A stretch of DNA of 64,000 nucleotides. Origin: Gammaproteobacteria bacterium. Lineage in GTDB: Bacteria; Pseudomonadota; Gammaproteobacteria; Pseudomonadales; Azotimanducaceae. The notes beneath the pieces are model-generated. The model was not told where the DNA came from. It did no database searches and was given only the letters and a program-made list of their open reading frames with translations. Positions 1 to 9,900 of this stretch are shown here, in pieces. The stretch covers positions 24,670 to 88,669 of the forward strand of contig JAPPGK010000112.1 in assembly GCA_028821405.1 (NCBI GenBank), given 5' to 3'. The first letter of the stretch is position 1, and each line of letters starts with the position of its first letter. Both the position numbers and the translations under genes were made by a program.

Positions 1-491
1 ATGAGCCCACGCCAGAGCTGCGCCTGCCAATGCGGCGTCTCGCCACGCTCCCACTCCCGAATCCACTCGGGTCGGTACAGCAGGCAGCGGTCGTAGACCC
101 GCGCCAGGCGATCCGCCAGCTCGAAGCGCTTGCGCGAATCGCCGTCCCCGAGATAGTTGCGCACCGGTGCCGTGCCGGGACCGTCAAGGCTCGCCAACGC
201 CTCGTAGATCCGCCAACGCAGCCGGTCCGGAGCGAACGGCGTGTCCCTGGACAGCGTGCCGAGGGCATCGTGCATGATCGACCACGCGAACTGGGCCGGC
301 AGCTCGATGGAAACGTTCGCCGCGATGCCGAGTTCCTTCGCCAACGCGAGCACGAGCCACCGTCCGAGGGTCGGGTGCGGCACGACGATCCGCTCCGGTT
401 CGAAGGGGTCTAGTGGGTTTCGCCGGATCTCGTCCGCTAGCCGTTCGGCCAGGGTCTCAAGGCGATTGCCGGCTTGGATTTCGATGGCCAT
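1..491 (-). CDS. recC: RecC, exodeoxyribonuclease V gamma subunit (N-terminal part, runs off the window)
   Basis: The first 163 residues can be read before the gene leaves the window. They match the RecC N-terminus by eye: NRLETLAERL, then DPFEPERIVVPHPT, GRWL, GIAANV, ELPAQFAW, and later YDRCLLYRPEWI with WQAQLW. These correspond to the E. coli RecC blocks around NRLDVLEAL, DPFEPEMILVQ, FGIAANI and FDQYLVYRPDWLAQW. RecC is the Chi-recognising, catalytically dead helicase-like subunit of RecBCD, which processes DNA double-strand ends. The ATG at 491 lies inside the 3' end of the upstream antitoxin gene (35-bp overlap), so translation may be coupled. RecB and RecD are not in the window; they would be expected further left. 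Confidence 0.85.
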   Translation of the reverse strand, partial: MAIEIQAGNRLETLAERLADEIRRNPLDPFEPERIVVPHPTLGRWLVLALAKELGIAANVSIELPAQFAWSIMHDALGTLSRDTPFAPDRLRWRIYEALASLDGPGTAPVRNYLGDGDSRKRFELADRLARVYDRCLLYRPEWIREWERGETPHWQAQLWRGL

Positions 492-792
492 CAGCCGTGC
501 TCGGGCAAACCTCGGGAGGTGTGGAACCGTCGGCTAGCCCAGCCTTGATGTCGGCGAATACGCTGCGCTGGAGCATGGTTCGCCCCGCCGAAACGTCCGC
601 CTCGCGCTGCACAATGCGCTTCAGTGCCTGCAAGGCGGCACGCTCCCGCTGATGCGATTCGTAGCCTTGAACCACTGCGCTCGCCAAGCCGTTCTCGGTG
701 ACGACGATCAAACCATCGCTGGCGTTCAATTCGGCGAGCAACTGCGGTGCTTTGGCCTTGAACTCGCTCAAACTGACAACCGTCACGGTCAT
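457..792 (-). CDS. Phd/YefM-family antitoxin (no toxin next to it)
   Basis: This 111-residue protein has the Phd/YefM N-terminal fold pattern: a first strand (TVTVVSLSEFKAKAPQLLAEL), then a second strand carrying IVVTENGLASAVVQGYES, followed by a helical tail with RSVFADIKAGLADG, which usually wraps the toxin. Family members repress their own operon and neutralise a RelE/ParE- or Doc-type toxin. Here the expected downstream toxin is absent and recC follows directly, overlapping by 35 bp. The last 15 or so residues look like read-through rather than a conserved tail. GAAGG stands 7 bases before the ATG. The gene begins 15 bp after the larA stop on the same strand. Confidence 0.72.
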   Translation of the reverse strand: MTVTVVSLSEFKAKAPQLLAELNASDGLIVVTENGLASAVVQGYESHQRERAALQALKRIVQREADVSAGRTMLQRSVFADIKAGLADGSTPPEVCPSTADGHRNPSRQSP

Positions 793-806
793 CGCAACCT
801 TCGCCG

Positions 807-2108
807 TTAGCTTGCAAGCGCGCGATACCGCGGCACGACATAGGGCCCTTCCGGTATCACCGCCACGGCACCGTCCCCGGTCAGTTCCACGCTCTCGCGA
901 ACGGCTTCCTCAACGGAGTCGATAGGTTCGACGCCCGTGAGCTCTCGGTCCCGGTCGTTCAGGCCGCTCTTCATGCGTACCCGTGCCGCTCGCTGCGCCT
1001 TCGTCTGCATCTCGCTTTCCCATTCGTCGATGTCCGCGAAACGCTTCTCGAGCAGGGACGCGAGAAACGCATCCGCACCCAAGTCGATCAGCCGTTGCTG
1101 GGAAGCCCGGAAGGCGTCCGAGCCTAGACCTTCCGAGCAGTCCGAGGCGAGAATCAAGGTCGCGTCGTCGTCCAGGATGTCCATGGGAGTGACCATGCCC
1201 TTGACCGTTTGGTAATAGGTCTGGTCCAGCGGGTAGCCCGCAGCGGATGTCACCACCGTTCGGAATCGGCGGGCCACGGGTACTGTCAGGTAGCGGTCCG
1301 CATAGGCCACGGCCTCGGCGTGGCTGGCGACGATCTCGCCGAAGTTGACGAACGACAAGCGCCGTTGGTCGTCGATCACGGTGTTGAGCGCGTAGACGTC
1401 GCCCAACATGCGGACGATCTCAAGCTGCTCCTCGTGCAACGGGTTTCCTTCAAGCCGGCATTGCACTGCACATGGGTTCTCGATGAACCGCGCGCTGTGG
1501 AACGTGCGGATCGTGTCGGCGTGGGCGATCCCCGGGGCGACGACCTTGCGACCGCCCGAATAACCCGCCATGAAGTGCGGTTCGACGAGCCCAGTCGCAA
1601 TGCGCAGGTCCGCCTCGACGAACCGTCGGTCGAGTTTCACGGGCGTGCCCAGCGTTGACGTCTCCCCGAAATCCACGTGAGCTGCATTGTCAAGCGCGTC
1701 ATGGTTGACGACGGGGACACGGTCCAACACCCAGGCGTCGCCCACCAGTTCTGCCAACTCCTTGCCGAGATTAGGTCGATGCAGACCGGTGGCGACGAGC
1801 ACCGTGACGTTCGACGCATCGATCCCTCCTTTCAGCAGCGTCTCGATCAGCGGGCGAAGGAACAACGCGTTTGGCACCGGGCGGGTCACGTCGCAGATCA
1901 GGATGCAGGCGGAGTTCCTGCCCCGAGCAAGTTCGGCAAGCCGCGGGCAGCCGACGGGCACCGCCAACGCTTGTCGAACGGCAACATCCGCGGCCGGTAC
2001 AAGCGGCATGGGCGGCTTGGCCACCACCGTCACGTCCAAGTCGTCGTCAAAGGTGACGGGCAAACCGGTCTTGCCATACAGGAGATCGACAATCATGGTT
2101 GCGAGCAT
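807..2108 (-). CDS. larA: Nickel-dependent lactate racemase family protein (LarA)
   Basis: This 433-residue protein is of normal LarA length. LarA interconverts D- and L-lactate (some members act on other 2-hydroxy acids) using the nickel-pincer nucleotide cofactor bound through a lysine. The key residues are visible: DVTRP at 73-77, His110 (GLH), His178 (EPHF), Lys188 (SGGRK) and His204 (RTFHS). Their spacing matches His108, His174, Lys184 and His200 of the Lactobacillus plantarum enzyme. The ATG at 2108 has AGGGGAG 9 bases upstream and is preferred over the ATG at 2096. The cofactor-making genes larB, larC and larE are not in the window, so they must lie elsewhere if the protein is active. 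It diverges from the SRPBCC gene. Confidence 0.9.
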   Translation of the reverse strand: MLATMIVDLLYGKTGLPVTFDDDLDVTVVAKPPMPLVPAADVAVRQALAVPVGCPRLAELARGRNSACILICDVTRPVPNALFLRPLIETLLKGGIDASNVTVLVATGLHRPNLGKELAELVGDAWVLDRVPVVNHDALDNAAHVDFGETSTLGTPVKLDRRFVEADLRIATGLVEPHFMAGYSGGRKVVAPGIAHADTIRTFHSARFIENPCAVQCRLEGNPLHEEQLEIVRMLGDVYALNTVIDDQRRLSFVNFGEIVASHAEAVAYADRYLTVPVARRFRTVVTSAAGYPLDQTYYQTVKGMVTPMDILDDDATLILASDCSEGLGSDAFRASQQRLIDLGADAFLASLLEKRFADIDEWESEMQTKAQRAARVRMKSGLNDRDRELTGVEPIDSVEEAVRESVELTGDGAVAVIPEGPYVVPRYRALAS

Positions 2109-2134
2109 ACGCCAGCACTCCCCTTGGAGGCATC

Positions 2135-2935
2135 ATGAGCATCGAACACGGTGCATCCGGTCGCCGCTCGATCCAGGTAGAAGCCGCAGTCCCCGGCACG
2201 CCCGAGGAAGTTTGGGAAGCCATCGCCACGGGCCCCGGCATCGGTTCCTGGTTCTACCGGACCGAGCTCGAGGAACGCGTCGGTGGCGTGCTCAAGTACC
2301 ACACCGGTTCCGAGATGATCCACGTTCCGGCGACAGTGACGGTCTGGGATCCACCCCGGCGTTTCCGTCACAAGGGAAAGGACTGCGGACTGGAGGGGCC
2401 ACCAACCGCTACTGAGTGGACCATCGAGCCACGCTCACGAGGCCGCTGCCTGGTGCGCGTGGTGCACAGCCTCTTCGCGAACACCGACGAATGGGACAAC
2501 TACCTCGAACGCTTCGAGGACGGGTGGCCTCAGGCGCTCGCCATACTACGGCTCTACCTCACCCATTTCCGCGGTCAGCGTGCCACCATCGCACGGGCCT
2601 CCGGAAACCACCCCGGCTCAGTCCGCGACGCCTGGCAGGTCCTGCTCGGGAAACTCGATGCCGTCGGACTTGCTCCCGGCGACCGCTGGGCCCTTCCCGA
2701 AGGCGGGGACGCGGGCCTCGGGGGCGTCCTCGACGAAATCCGGCCCGAGGGCCGCCAACCCTACCTTCTCCTGCGGCTCGACGAACCGGCTCCGGGCATT
2801 GCGGCAGCTTCGGCCTACCCGGTGTCGGCGCGGGCGGCCGTAATGCTCAACCTTTACCTCTACGGCGACGAGGGTGCGAGGGCCGCTGGCGCCGAAGTGG
2901 CTTGGCAGGCGTGGGTCAACGCGTGCTTTGCGTAG
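2135..2935 (+). CDS. SRPBCC / AHSA1-like domain protein
   Basis: The N-terminal 150 residues resemble the START-like hydrophobic-pocket fold of SRPBCC/AHSA1 proteins: an opening strand RRSIQVEAAVPGTPEEVWEAI, then GIGSWF, and a long C-terminal helix near WDNYLERFEDGWPQAL. The remaining 110 or so residues are not recognised and may form a second small domain. The ATG at 2135 follows a GGAGG by 4 bases. It starts divergently from larA with only 26 bp between the starts, so the two may share regulation. No substrate can be named from sequence. Length is 266 residues. Confidence 0.75.
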   Translation: MSIEHGASGRRSIQVEAAVPGTPEEVWEAIATGPGIGSWFYRTELEERVGGVLKYHTGSEMIHVPATVTVWDPPRRFRHKGKDCGLEGPPTATEWTIEPRSRGRCLVRVVHSLFANTDEWDNYLERFEDGWPQALAILRLYLTHFRGQRATIARASGNHPGSVRDAWQVLLGKLDAVGLAPGDRWALPEGGDAGLGGVLDEIRPEGRQPYLLLRLDEPAPGIAAASAYPVSARAAVMLNLYLYGDEGARAAGAEVAWQAWVNACFA

Positions 2936-2980
2936 TGGTGACAGAAATCTAGACAGTGCGCTCGCAGCGTGCGACGATTA

Positions 2981-2997
2981 GTCTGACTTAGTCAGAC
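2981..2997. promoter_or_regulatory. Inverted repeat upstream of Phd-VapC (putative autoregulatory operator)
   Basis: A perfect 7-bp inverted repeat, GTCTGAC and GTCAGAC around TTA, ends 12 bases before the antitoxin ATG. Phd-family antitoxins bind short palindromes over their own promoter, so an operator is the natural reading. This is position-based inference. Confidence 0.5.
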
Positions 2998-3009
2998 CAA
3001 AAGTGTGTT

Positions 3010-3252
3010 ATGGAGTCCACGCTCACCCTAAGCGATGCGAAGGCACGGTTCTCCGAGATCGTCGAGCGCGCCGTCAACGGGGACGAGTTCATCGTCACTC
3101 GCATGGGCAAGCCCGTCGTGCGGATCAGCCGCATCGGCAGGTCCGCATCGACACGCAAGCTTGGCGACCTCGCCGGGCAAATCCGCATGAGCGACGACTT
3201 CGACGAGTGGCCGGAGGATTTGCAGTCCGTGTTGGGCATCTCCGATCCATGA
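3010..3252 (+). CDS. Phd/YefM-family antitoxin, partner of the VapC toxin
   Basis: This 80-residue antitoxin opens with TLTLSDAKARFSEIVERAVNGDEFIVTRMGKPVVRI, the typical Phd/YefM DNA-binding and dimerisation half. Its acidic C-terminal tail (SDDFDEWPEDLQSVLG) is the part that inserts into the toxin groove. The ATG at 3010 has little Shine-Dalgarno sequence. The stop overlaps the toxin start in an ATGA arrangement at 3249-3252, which keeps production of the pair coupled. A palindrome at 2981-2997 is the likely binding site for autorepression. Confidence 0.87.
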   Translation: MESTLTLSDAKARFSEIVERAVNGDEFIVTRMGKPVVRISRIGRSASTRKLGDLAGQIRMSDDFDEWPEDLQSVLGISDP

Positions 3253-3623
3253 GATACCTGCTGGACACCCACGTCCTGCTTTGGTCGCGCGCGTCGCCGG
3301 AACGGCTCTCGGCGGAGGTCGTCGCCTTGCTGCAGTCCACCGACAACACGCTCTACGTCAGCATGGCCACGCTGTGGGAATGCGCCATCAAGGTGTGCAT
3401 CGGCAAGCTCGCGGTACCCGAAGGTTTCTTTCGGATCGTCGCCAACGACTACGAGATACTCGACATCGAACTCGCGCACCTGGAGGCGACCTTGCAGCTG
3501 CCGCCGCTCCATCGCGACCCCTTCGACCGACTGTTGGTGGCACAGGCGCGACTCGGCGGACTGACGCTCGTCACCCGGAACCGCAACGTCATGCGCTACC
3601 AAGTCCCTGTCGTGGCGGCGTGA
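3249..3623 (+). CDS. vapC: VapC-type PIN-domain ribonuclease toxin
   Basis: This 124-residue PIN domain has the acidic residues expected for metal-dependent RNase activity: Asp6 (LLDTHVLLW), Glu44 (TLWECAIK), and Asp90 and Asp93 (DPFDRLLVAQA), plus the closing VTRN. It belongs to the Phd-coupled VapC subgroup (DTHxLLW...) that cleaves cellular RNA when freed from its antitoxin. The ATG overlaps the antitoxin stop (ATGA), so coupling is expected. No catalytic residue looks lost, so the module appears intact. Confidence 0.92.
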   Translation: MRYLLDTHVLLWSRASPERLSAEVVALLQSTDNTLYVSMATLWECAIKVCIGKLAVPEGFFRIVANDYEILDIELAHLEATLQLPPLHRDPFDRLLVAQARLGGLTLVTRNRNVMRYQVPVVAA

Positions 3624-3733
3624 TCTCCGTCATCCACGGCGCCACAGGGTGGGACGCCCGATCCGGCGATCAAGCGGCTAACCCATCCGGCAGTACTTGC
3701 AGGCACACCGTTACCGGCCTAACGTCCAACTGC

Positions 3734-4291
3734 ATGATCCGATTGCGCACAGCCGTATCGACCGCGTTTGCGACGGCAACAGTGTTTTTGCTGGTCCAAG
3801 CTGCTTCGGCGGCACAGGCACCGCAAGAGCGCCTGGAGGCCGAAGATCGCTGGGCCAAGACGTTGCGAATCGTGCGTGAGACCTTCCCGGACGTTCCCCA
3901 GCTATCGACCGAACGGCTCGCACAAACGCTCGAAGCCGATGCCGATGTAGTCCTTCTCGACGCCCGGTCGAAAGAGGAGTTCGAGACCAGCCACCTGCAA
4001 GGCGCAGTCCGCGCAACCAGCATTCCCTCGGCCAGAGAAGCGCTCAAGGAGCACGGTGAAGAATCCGTGGTGGTCGTGTATTGCTCGGTCGGGTACCGTT
4101 CCTCCCGTCTCGCCCAAAAGTTGCGCGCGACCGGCGTCGAGAATGTCTTCAACCTCGAAGGGTCGCTGTTCAAGTGGGCCAACGAGGGCCGGCCCGTGTA
4201 CCGGGCGTCGGAGCAGGTTCGGACGGTGCACCCTTTCGACGAGGACTGGGGCGATTTGCTGGACAGAGCGCTCTGGTCGAATCCCCCGTAA
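3734..4291 (+). CDS. Periplasmic rhodanese-like protein
   Basis: This is a 185-residue rhodanese with an N-terminal signal peptide (RLRT then a hydrophobic stretch to about residue 26, ending ASAA). The single rhodanese domain contains the active-site loop with Cys117 in YCSVGYRS, preceded by LLDARSKEEFETSHLQGA and followed by NLEGSLFKWANEG. Such proteins carry sulfane sulfur on the loop cysteine and transfer it to thiol acceptors; the signal peptide places this one outside the cytoplasm. The ATG at 3734 is the only one in frame that gives a clean signal peptide. A DNA-repair operon follows 43 bp downstream, with no obvious functional link. Confidence 0.9.
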   Translation: MIRLRTAVSTAFATATVFLLVQAASAAQAPQERLEAEDRWAKTLRIVRETFPDVPQLSTERLAQTLEADADVVLLDARSKEEFETSHLQGAVRATSIPSAREALKEHGEESVVVVYCSVGYRSSRLAQKLRATGVENVFNLEGSLFKWANEGRPVYRASEQVRTVHPFDEDWGDLLDRALWSNPP

Positions 4292-4334
4292 GGACAAGCA
4301 AAATCCGAGTGTCCCACTCCGATACCATGGTCCC

Positions 4335-6935
4335 ATGCGCGTTCGATTCGGTCTGCACCGGGATGCATTGGAACCGTCCCACCCTCGTACGTCAGTCGGC
4401 GAAATCACGGCGGGTCCGCAAGGCTTGCTCGGTCTCCTCGAGAGCGACCTTGGCGTACCGCCCGTCGCGGCACATCCATCGGAGGCAATCGCCGCCTACC
4501 GCGATTGCCTAGGCGAGTGCGACGATTGGGTGCGGTTCTACCACCGGTCCTTCGACGTCGATCCGGTGGGCGTTGCACGGACGTTGAACGACTGGCGGCA
4601 GCAGTGGTACCTGCACGGATGGGACGGGCGCCTTCCCGACGCTGCCGGGCGTCTAGGCGACATGGCGGCGGTGGAGTCCTTGGCCATCGAGCGCGTGCCG
4701 CCCGGCCTGGGCCAACGACTGCGCACCGTCCTTGCCCTGTTGGACAAACGACGTACGCAAATCCGGCAGGTCGACCTTCTCGATGCTGCCGAAGACCTGC
4801 CGCCCCTGTGGCGGCGTGTGTTTGAACGCTTCGACTGTTCCACGACCCCGGCAAGCACGGGATGCGCACCCGGGGATTCGGATCTCGGCAAGCTGCAAGC
4901 GCTCTTGACCCGCAACCTGGCAAGACCGCTCGACGGCGACGGCACCTTGGTGGTCGTCCGGGCGTTTTCGCGGGACGTGACCGCCCAGGCGACGGCGGAG
5001 ATGCTCCGCCAACTCGACGATCCCTCGCGTGCTGCCGTCGTGGCGAGCCGCGACGCGATCATTCTCGACAACGCGATGGAACGGGTCGGCCTCCCTCGGG
5101 CCGGATTCCAGCACTATTCGCCGTTTCGCGCTGCGAACCAGGTGCTGAAGCTCGCCTTCGCGTTGATCTGGCAGCCGTTGGATCCACACCGCCTGCTGCA
5201 ATTCCTGATTCATCCGGTCAATCCGCTACCGTGGCGCGTTCGAGGGCGACTGGCGGGAGCGGTGGCGGCGCAACCGGGCATTGGCGGCCCGGCGTGGCAG
5301 GAAGCCATGGCCAGGATCGACGACGATCAAACGGATGGCGTCGAATTCTGGACCACGCCCAAACGGTACGACGCGAGCCAAGGGGCACCCGTCGAGGTTC
5401 TGCACGAGCGGGCCTCGCGCGTCGTGGCGTGGTTGGCGAGGCGACTGGCGACAACCGAAGACGGCGAGGAGAGCGCCGTGTTCAGCGCCGCCTATTCCCA
5501 AGCCGCGGCGTTGGCGTCCACGCTGAAACGGCATGCGGATGGTGGTCGGCAGCGGATCAGCAAGATCGAGCTGGACTCGCTCATCGACGAGGCGAACCGT
5601 CCGACCCCGGACGCTTCCGTCCTTGCCGAGGCCGGCCACGTGCCCGTCACAGGCCACCCCGGCAATGTGACCGAGGCGACGGACGATGTCTTCTGGTGGG
5701 ATCTGGCACCACAACGCCCCGACCTGACGTCGCCGTGGTCGAAGGAAGAGCGCGACGCCCTGGCGGTGGCTGGCGTCAACCTGCCGACCGCGGAGAACCA
5801 ACTGGCCGCCGACAAGCGAGCCTGGCTTCGCCCGGTGCTCAACTGCCGCAAGCGCCTTGTTCTCGTTGTGCACGAGGACGACGAAGGACGGCACCCGCTG
5901 TGGGGGCGAATCCGGGAACAGATTCGCGGTGGCTGGGTGGATTTGCCACTGGACGAGATCCTCTTGAGGGGGAAAGAGACTCGGCTAGACCCGGTGGCCA
6001 TTCCGGCACCGCCGCTTGAACGGAAACCGCTGCCAGTTCCCGGGCGTTGGTGGCGCATCGACCAACCCCTGCCCGTCCGCGACAGCGAGTCCTATACGAG
6101 CCTCAACAAGATCTACTACTACCCGCATGAGTGGGTACTCACTTACGCCGCGAAATTGCGCAGCGGAGGTATCAACGAAGTCGCCGATGGCGCCATGCTG
6201 AAAGGTAGCCTGGCGCATCGGCTGTTCGAGCGGTTCTTTACAGAACACGGCGACTGGCCATCACTCCAGGATTCCGAGATCCAGCGTTGGCTGGAGCTGA
6301 CAATCCAAGACCTGATCGAGAAGGAAGGCGCCGTGCTCCTCGAGAACGGTCGCGGCGTCGACCGCCAACAAGTCATCACGACCTTGGAACACGCCCTGGT
6401 GCGCCTCCTCGGCCACTTCCGGACCGCGGACGTCCAAACGGTCAAGTCGGAGCAAGCGGTGCAACGGCCCTTCCCGGGGGGTGTGCTGTACGGCGAAGCC
6501 GACCTCGTGGTCGTCGGTCCGGAGGGCAACGAGGCTGTGCTCGATGCCAAGTGGGGCAGCGAGAAGTACCGCCAAGAAGAAATCGAGGCCGGACGCCATC
6601 TGCAGCTCGCCGTGTACGGCTACGCGTTGGGCGAGAGAGCCTGGCCATCCACCGGCTACTACATCGTCACCACGGGCAACGTCGTGGCACCCGACGCCCG
6701 TTTCTTCCCCAAGGCGCTCGCCGCGGGAGGCGAGCCCGTCGAGGCCGTCTGGGGCAAGAGCCTGGTTACCCGCAACTGGCGACTCGAACAGTTCGCGCGC
6801 GGCGAGATCGAAGTCAACGCCGACGCCGAACCGGATGCTGCCTCCGAGCCGCCGGAGGGGGCCTTGGAGTCCCGCATCGAGCCCGACCGCTTCGACGAGT
6901 TCCGCTGGCTCACCGGCGTGGCGCCGTTTCGATGA
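4335..6935 (+). CDS. AddB-like PD-(D/E)XK nuclease / inactivated-helicase subunit
   Basis: This 866-residue protein begins MRVRFGLHRD and ends with a PD-(D/E)XK nuclease domain. Near residues 720-760 it has GEADLVV (Glu721, Asp723), LDAKW (Asp737, Lys739) and the RecB-type RHLQLAVYGYAL block. The middle contains helicase-like remnants with no Walker A motif visible to me, as in AddB/RecC-type subunits. The next gene overlaps by 4 bp (ATGA) and encodes the UvrD-type helicase, so the pair is an AddAB-like end-resection nuclease. A cluster of Cys residues like the AddB iron-sulfur site is not evident. The longer open frame upstream of 4335 overlaps the rhodanese gene and was rejected as N-terminus. 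Confidence 0.85.
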   Translation: MRVRFGLHRDALEPSHPRTSVGEITAGPQGLLGLLESDLGVPPVAAHPSEAIAAYRDCLGECDDWVRFYHRSFDVDPVGVARTLNDWRQQWYLHGWDGRLPDAAGRLGDMAAVESLAIERVPPGLGQRLRTVLALLDKRRTQIRQVDLLDAAEDLPPLWRRVFERFDCSTTPASTGCAPGDSDLGKLQALLTRNLARPLDGDGTLVVVRAFSRDVTAQATAEMLRQLDDPSRAAVVASRDAIILDNAMERVGLPRAGFQHYSPFRAANQVLKLAFALIWQPLDPHRLLQFLIHPVNPLPWRVRGRLAGAVAAQPGIGGPAWQEAMARIDDDQTDGVEFWTTPKRYDASQGAPVEVLHERASRVVAWLARRLATTEDGEESAVFSAAYSQAAALASTLKRHADGGRQRISKIELDSLIDEANRPTPDASVLAEAGHVPVTGHPGNVTEATDDVFWWDLAPQRPDLTSPWSKEERDALAVAGVNLPTAENQLAADKRAWLRPVLNCRKRLVLVVHEDDEGRHPLWGRIREQIRGGWVDLPLDEILLRGKETRLDPVAIPAPPLERKPLPVPGRWWRIDQPLPVRDSESYTSLNKIYYYPHEWVLTYAAKLRSGGINEVADGAMLKGSLAHRLFERFFTEHGDWPSLQDSEIQRWLELTIQDLIEKEGAVLLENGRGVDRQQVITTLEHALVRLLGHFRTADVQTVKSEQAVQRPFPGGVLYGEADLVVVGPEGNEAVLDAKWGSEKYRQEEIEAGRHLQLAVYGYALGERAWPSTGYYIVTTGNVVAPDARFFPKALAAGGEPVEAVWGKSLVTRNWRLEQFARGEIEVNADAEPDAASEPPEGALESRIEPDRFDEFRWLTGVAPFR

Positions 6936-9900
6936 CGGTCAAATCCGCGGCGGGGCGTTTCGACCACGTCACGTTCATCAGCGCCGGCGCCGGCAGCGGC
7001 AAGACCTACCGGCTGATCGACGAACTCGAGAAGGCCATCGTCGAGGATGCCGTTCCCCCGGCGGGCATTCTCGCCACGACCTTCACCGTCAAGGCCGCGA
7101 CCGAACTGCGCGAACGGGTCCGGGACCGCCTGCTCGCCCATGGTCGCCTGGATCTCGCCGAACGCACCGCGGAATCGCTGATCGGCACCGTACACGGCGT
7201 CTGCGAACGCCTCCTCAAACGCTTCGCGTTCGAACTCGGCCTGTCGCCGCAATCGAACGTCATGAGCATCGAAGACGGTGCTCGATTCTTCAACCAGGCG
7301 CTCGACCGCGTCCTGCCCATCGACCGGGTCCGCGAGATGAACGCCTACGCCCGCCGCCTCGGACTGGTCGACCGCGGCTTGCCCAACTGGCAGGGCGTCG
7401 TGAAGTCCATCGCCGACAAGGCGCGCGAGAACAACCTAAGCGAGGACGAACTCCGTGCCATGGGCAAACACAACGCCGACGACCTGCTGGCGTTCTTCCC
7501 CGCTCCGTGCAACGAAGACCCCACACAAGCGCTTACCGACATCGTGTCAGAGACGATTCGCGAGTTACCCCAAGGCAGCTATAAGGGCATCGACAAGTAC
7601 CGAGCTCTGCTCGAGGACCAGGCAGCCGACTTGGCCGAACCCGACTGCCCATGGTCCGTCTGGATGAGACTCGCCGGGACGTCGGCGTTGAAGTCCATCG
7701 CCGACGAAGTGGGCCGCGTCCAATCCGCAGCGGCCAAATACGCGAGCCACCCGGCGTTCCATCGAGACCTGCGTGGCTACACGCAAGGCTTGTTCGAAAT
7801 CGCCGCGGACACCTTGGAACGATTCCAAGCCGCCAAGCGGGAACGCGGTCTGATCGACTTCAACGACATGGAGCAGCTCATGCTGCAGGCCTTGGACGAG
7901 GAGGCCGTGCGAACGCGCCTCGCCGGGGAGATCGAGCTGCTCTTGGTGGACGAGTTCCAAGACACCAATCCCATGCAACTGGCGCTGTTCCTGAAGTTCG
8001 CCGCACTCGCCGACAAGGCCATCTTCGTCGGCGACGTCAAGCAGGCCATCTACGAGTTTCGAGGCTGCGATCCCACGCTCGTGTTCGACACCCTGGACGG
8101 CCTGACCGCAGGCGATGCCCAGAGGCACACCTTGAAGTCCAGCTGGCGGTCGCGCCCGGCGCTGGTGAGCTACGTCAACGAGCTGTTCGCGTCGGCTTTC
8201 GAGCATGACATTCCCCGCGACCTCGTCGTTCTCGACCACGAGCGGGAGGAGATCGACGTGCCGGCGGTGTCCGCATGGATCGTCGAGGGCAATGCCGAAC
8301 AGCGGGCGCTGGCCGTCGCCGAGGGCGTTGCCCGTTTGATTGCCGAGCAGGGTCCCGTATTCGATTCCGAAGCCAAGCGCCTCCGACCGATCTCCTACGG
8401 CGATGTCGCTGTCCTTGCCCGCACCAACGTCGCCGTCGAGCGGATCGCCCGGTCGCTCCGCCAGAGGCGCCTGCCCATGAAGATGACGCTGACCGGGCTG
8501 CTCGAGACCCCCGAGGTCTCGCTGGCCAAGAGCTGCCTGCGACGCTTGGCGGACCGGGCGGATACGCTGGCAACCGCCGAGATCATGGCGCTGGCGGACT
8601 GCGTCGAGCCCGAGGAATGGCTCACCGACCGGTTGCGCTGGCTCGACGGCGACAACGATGCCATGGCGTGGGGGGAAGCGGACCATCCGATCATCCGTCG
8701 ACTGTTCGAGATGCGCGCCGAGAGCGCCTTGCGTTCGCCGGTGGAGATCGTCGCCAGGGTCTTGAACGAGGTCGACATCCGCCGCATCGCCGCCGCCTGG
8801 GGTCCGGACGAGATCCGCGCCGCCCAGCGCCAGCGGAACCTCGACGCCTTCCTGGATCTCGCCGTCGAGTACGAAAAGCACGCCGCTTCCCACCGCGAAC
8901 CCGGCACGCTCACCGGGTTCCTGTTCTGGCTGGAACATCCGAACTCGCCGGATCTCGACCTGCAGCCCGTGGTGACCACCGGCGATGCCGTTCACGTGCT
9001 CACCTACCACCGCGCCAAGGGACTCGAGTGGCCCGTGGTGGTGTGTACCGACTTCGATTACCAGGAACGTTCGCGAACCTACGACGTGCGCGTGGAACTC
9101 GCCGGCGACTTCGACATCGACGACCCGCTCGCCAACCGCGCCATCCGGTATTGGCCGGACATCTTCGGCCGCCGGCGGAACGGTGTGCCCGCGCGCCAGG
9201 CGATGGAAGAGTCCCCGGAAGGCCGGCGATGCCGGGACAAGAGCGAAGCCGAGCAGCGGCGCCTAGCCTATGTCGGCATGACGCGCGCCCGGGACTGCCT
9301 TGCCATCGCGGTGCCGCCGAGGTTCCCGCGCGACGCGTGGTTCCACAGTTTCCGTACCGACTTCACGATCCCGACTGCGGACTCGCTCCGCTTGCCGAAC
9401 GGCGAAACGACCCCCAGCCGCGCCGAGGTCATGGCAGTCGGAACGACCGAACCCGATCCGCTGCCCTATTCGCCGCGCTGGTTCGAGCGGCGAGAGCGCG
9501 TCGACTACCCGCCGAAGTACGTTCAGCCCTCCTCCGTCGAACCCGTGGATGGCGCGTCGGTCGGCGAGATCATCGAGATCGGCGAACGCGTCTCGCTGAA
9601 GGGCAACGCCATGGCAGATGTGGGCAACGGCCTGCATGCCGTCATCGCCGCGGAACTGGTCAACCCATTGCCGGATGCCAAGGCCCTCGAGCGCGCCGAA
9701 GAATTGCTCGCCGGACATCGTGCCGCCGAGCATCTCGACGCCAAGGACGCCATCGCCGTCGCACGGCGTTTCGCGCGTTGTCTCGAGGAACGGTTCCAAG
9801 TGACAAGCGTTCACGTCGAGGTGCCGATCCTCCACGCCCTCGACGACGGGCGGGTTGTCCGCGGATTCGTGGACGTGCTGGCCCAAACGGAGAAGGGGTG

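Noticed and set aside
4056..4334. Extension of the AddB-like protein upstream of 4335
   Set aside because: It overlaps the rhodanese gene, is basic and low-complexity, and the conserved start MRVRFGL begins at 4335.
7565..9010. A 481-codon open frame on the minus strand inside the AddA-like gene
   Set aside because: The plus strand encodes all helicase motifs there; the minus frame has no recognisable family and is a high-GC shadow.
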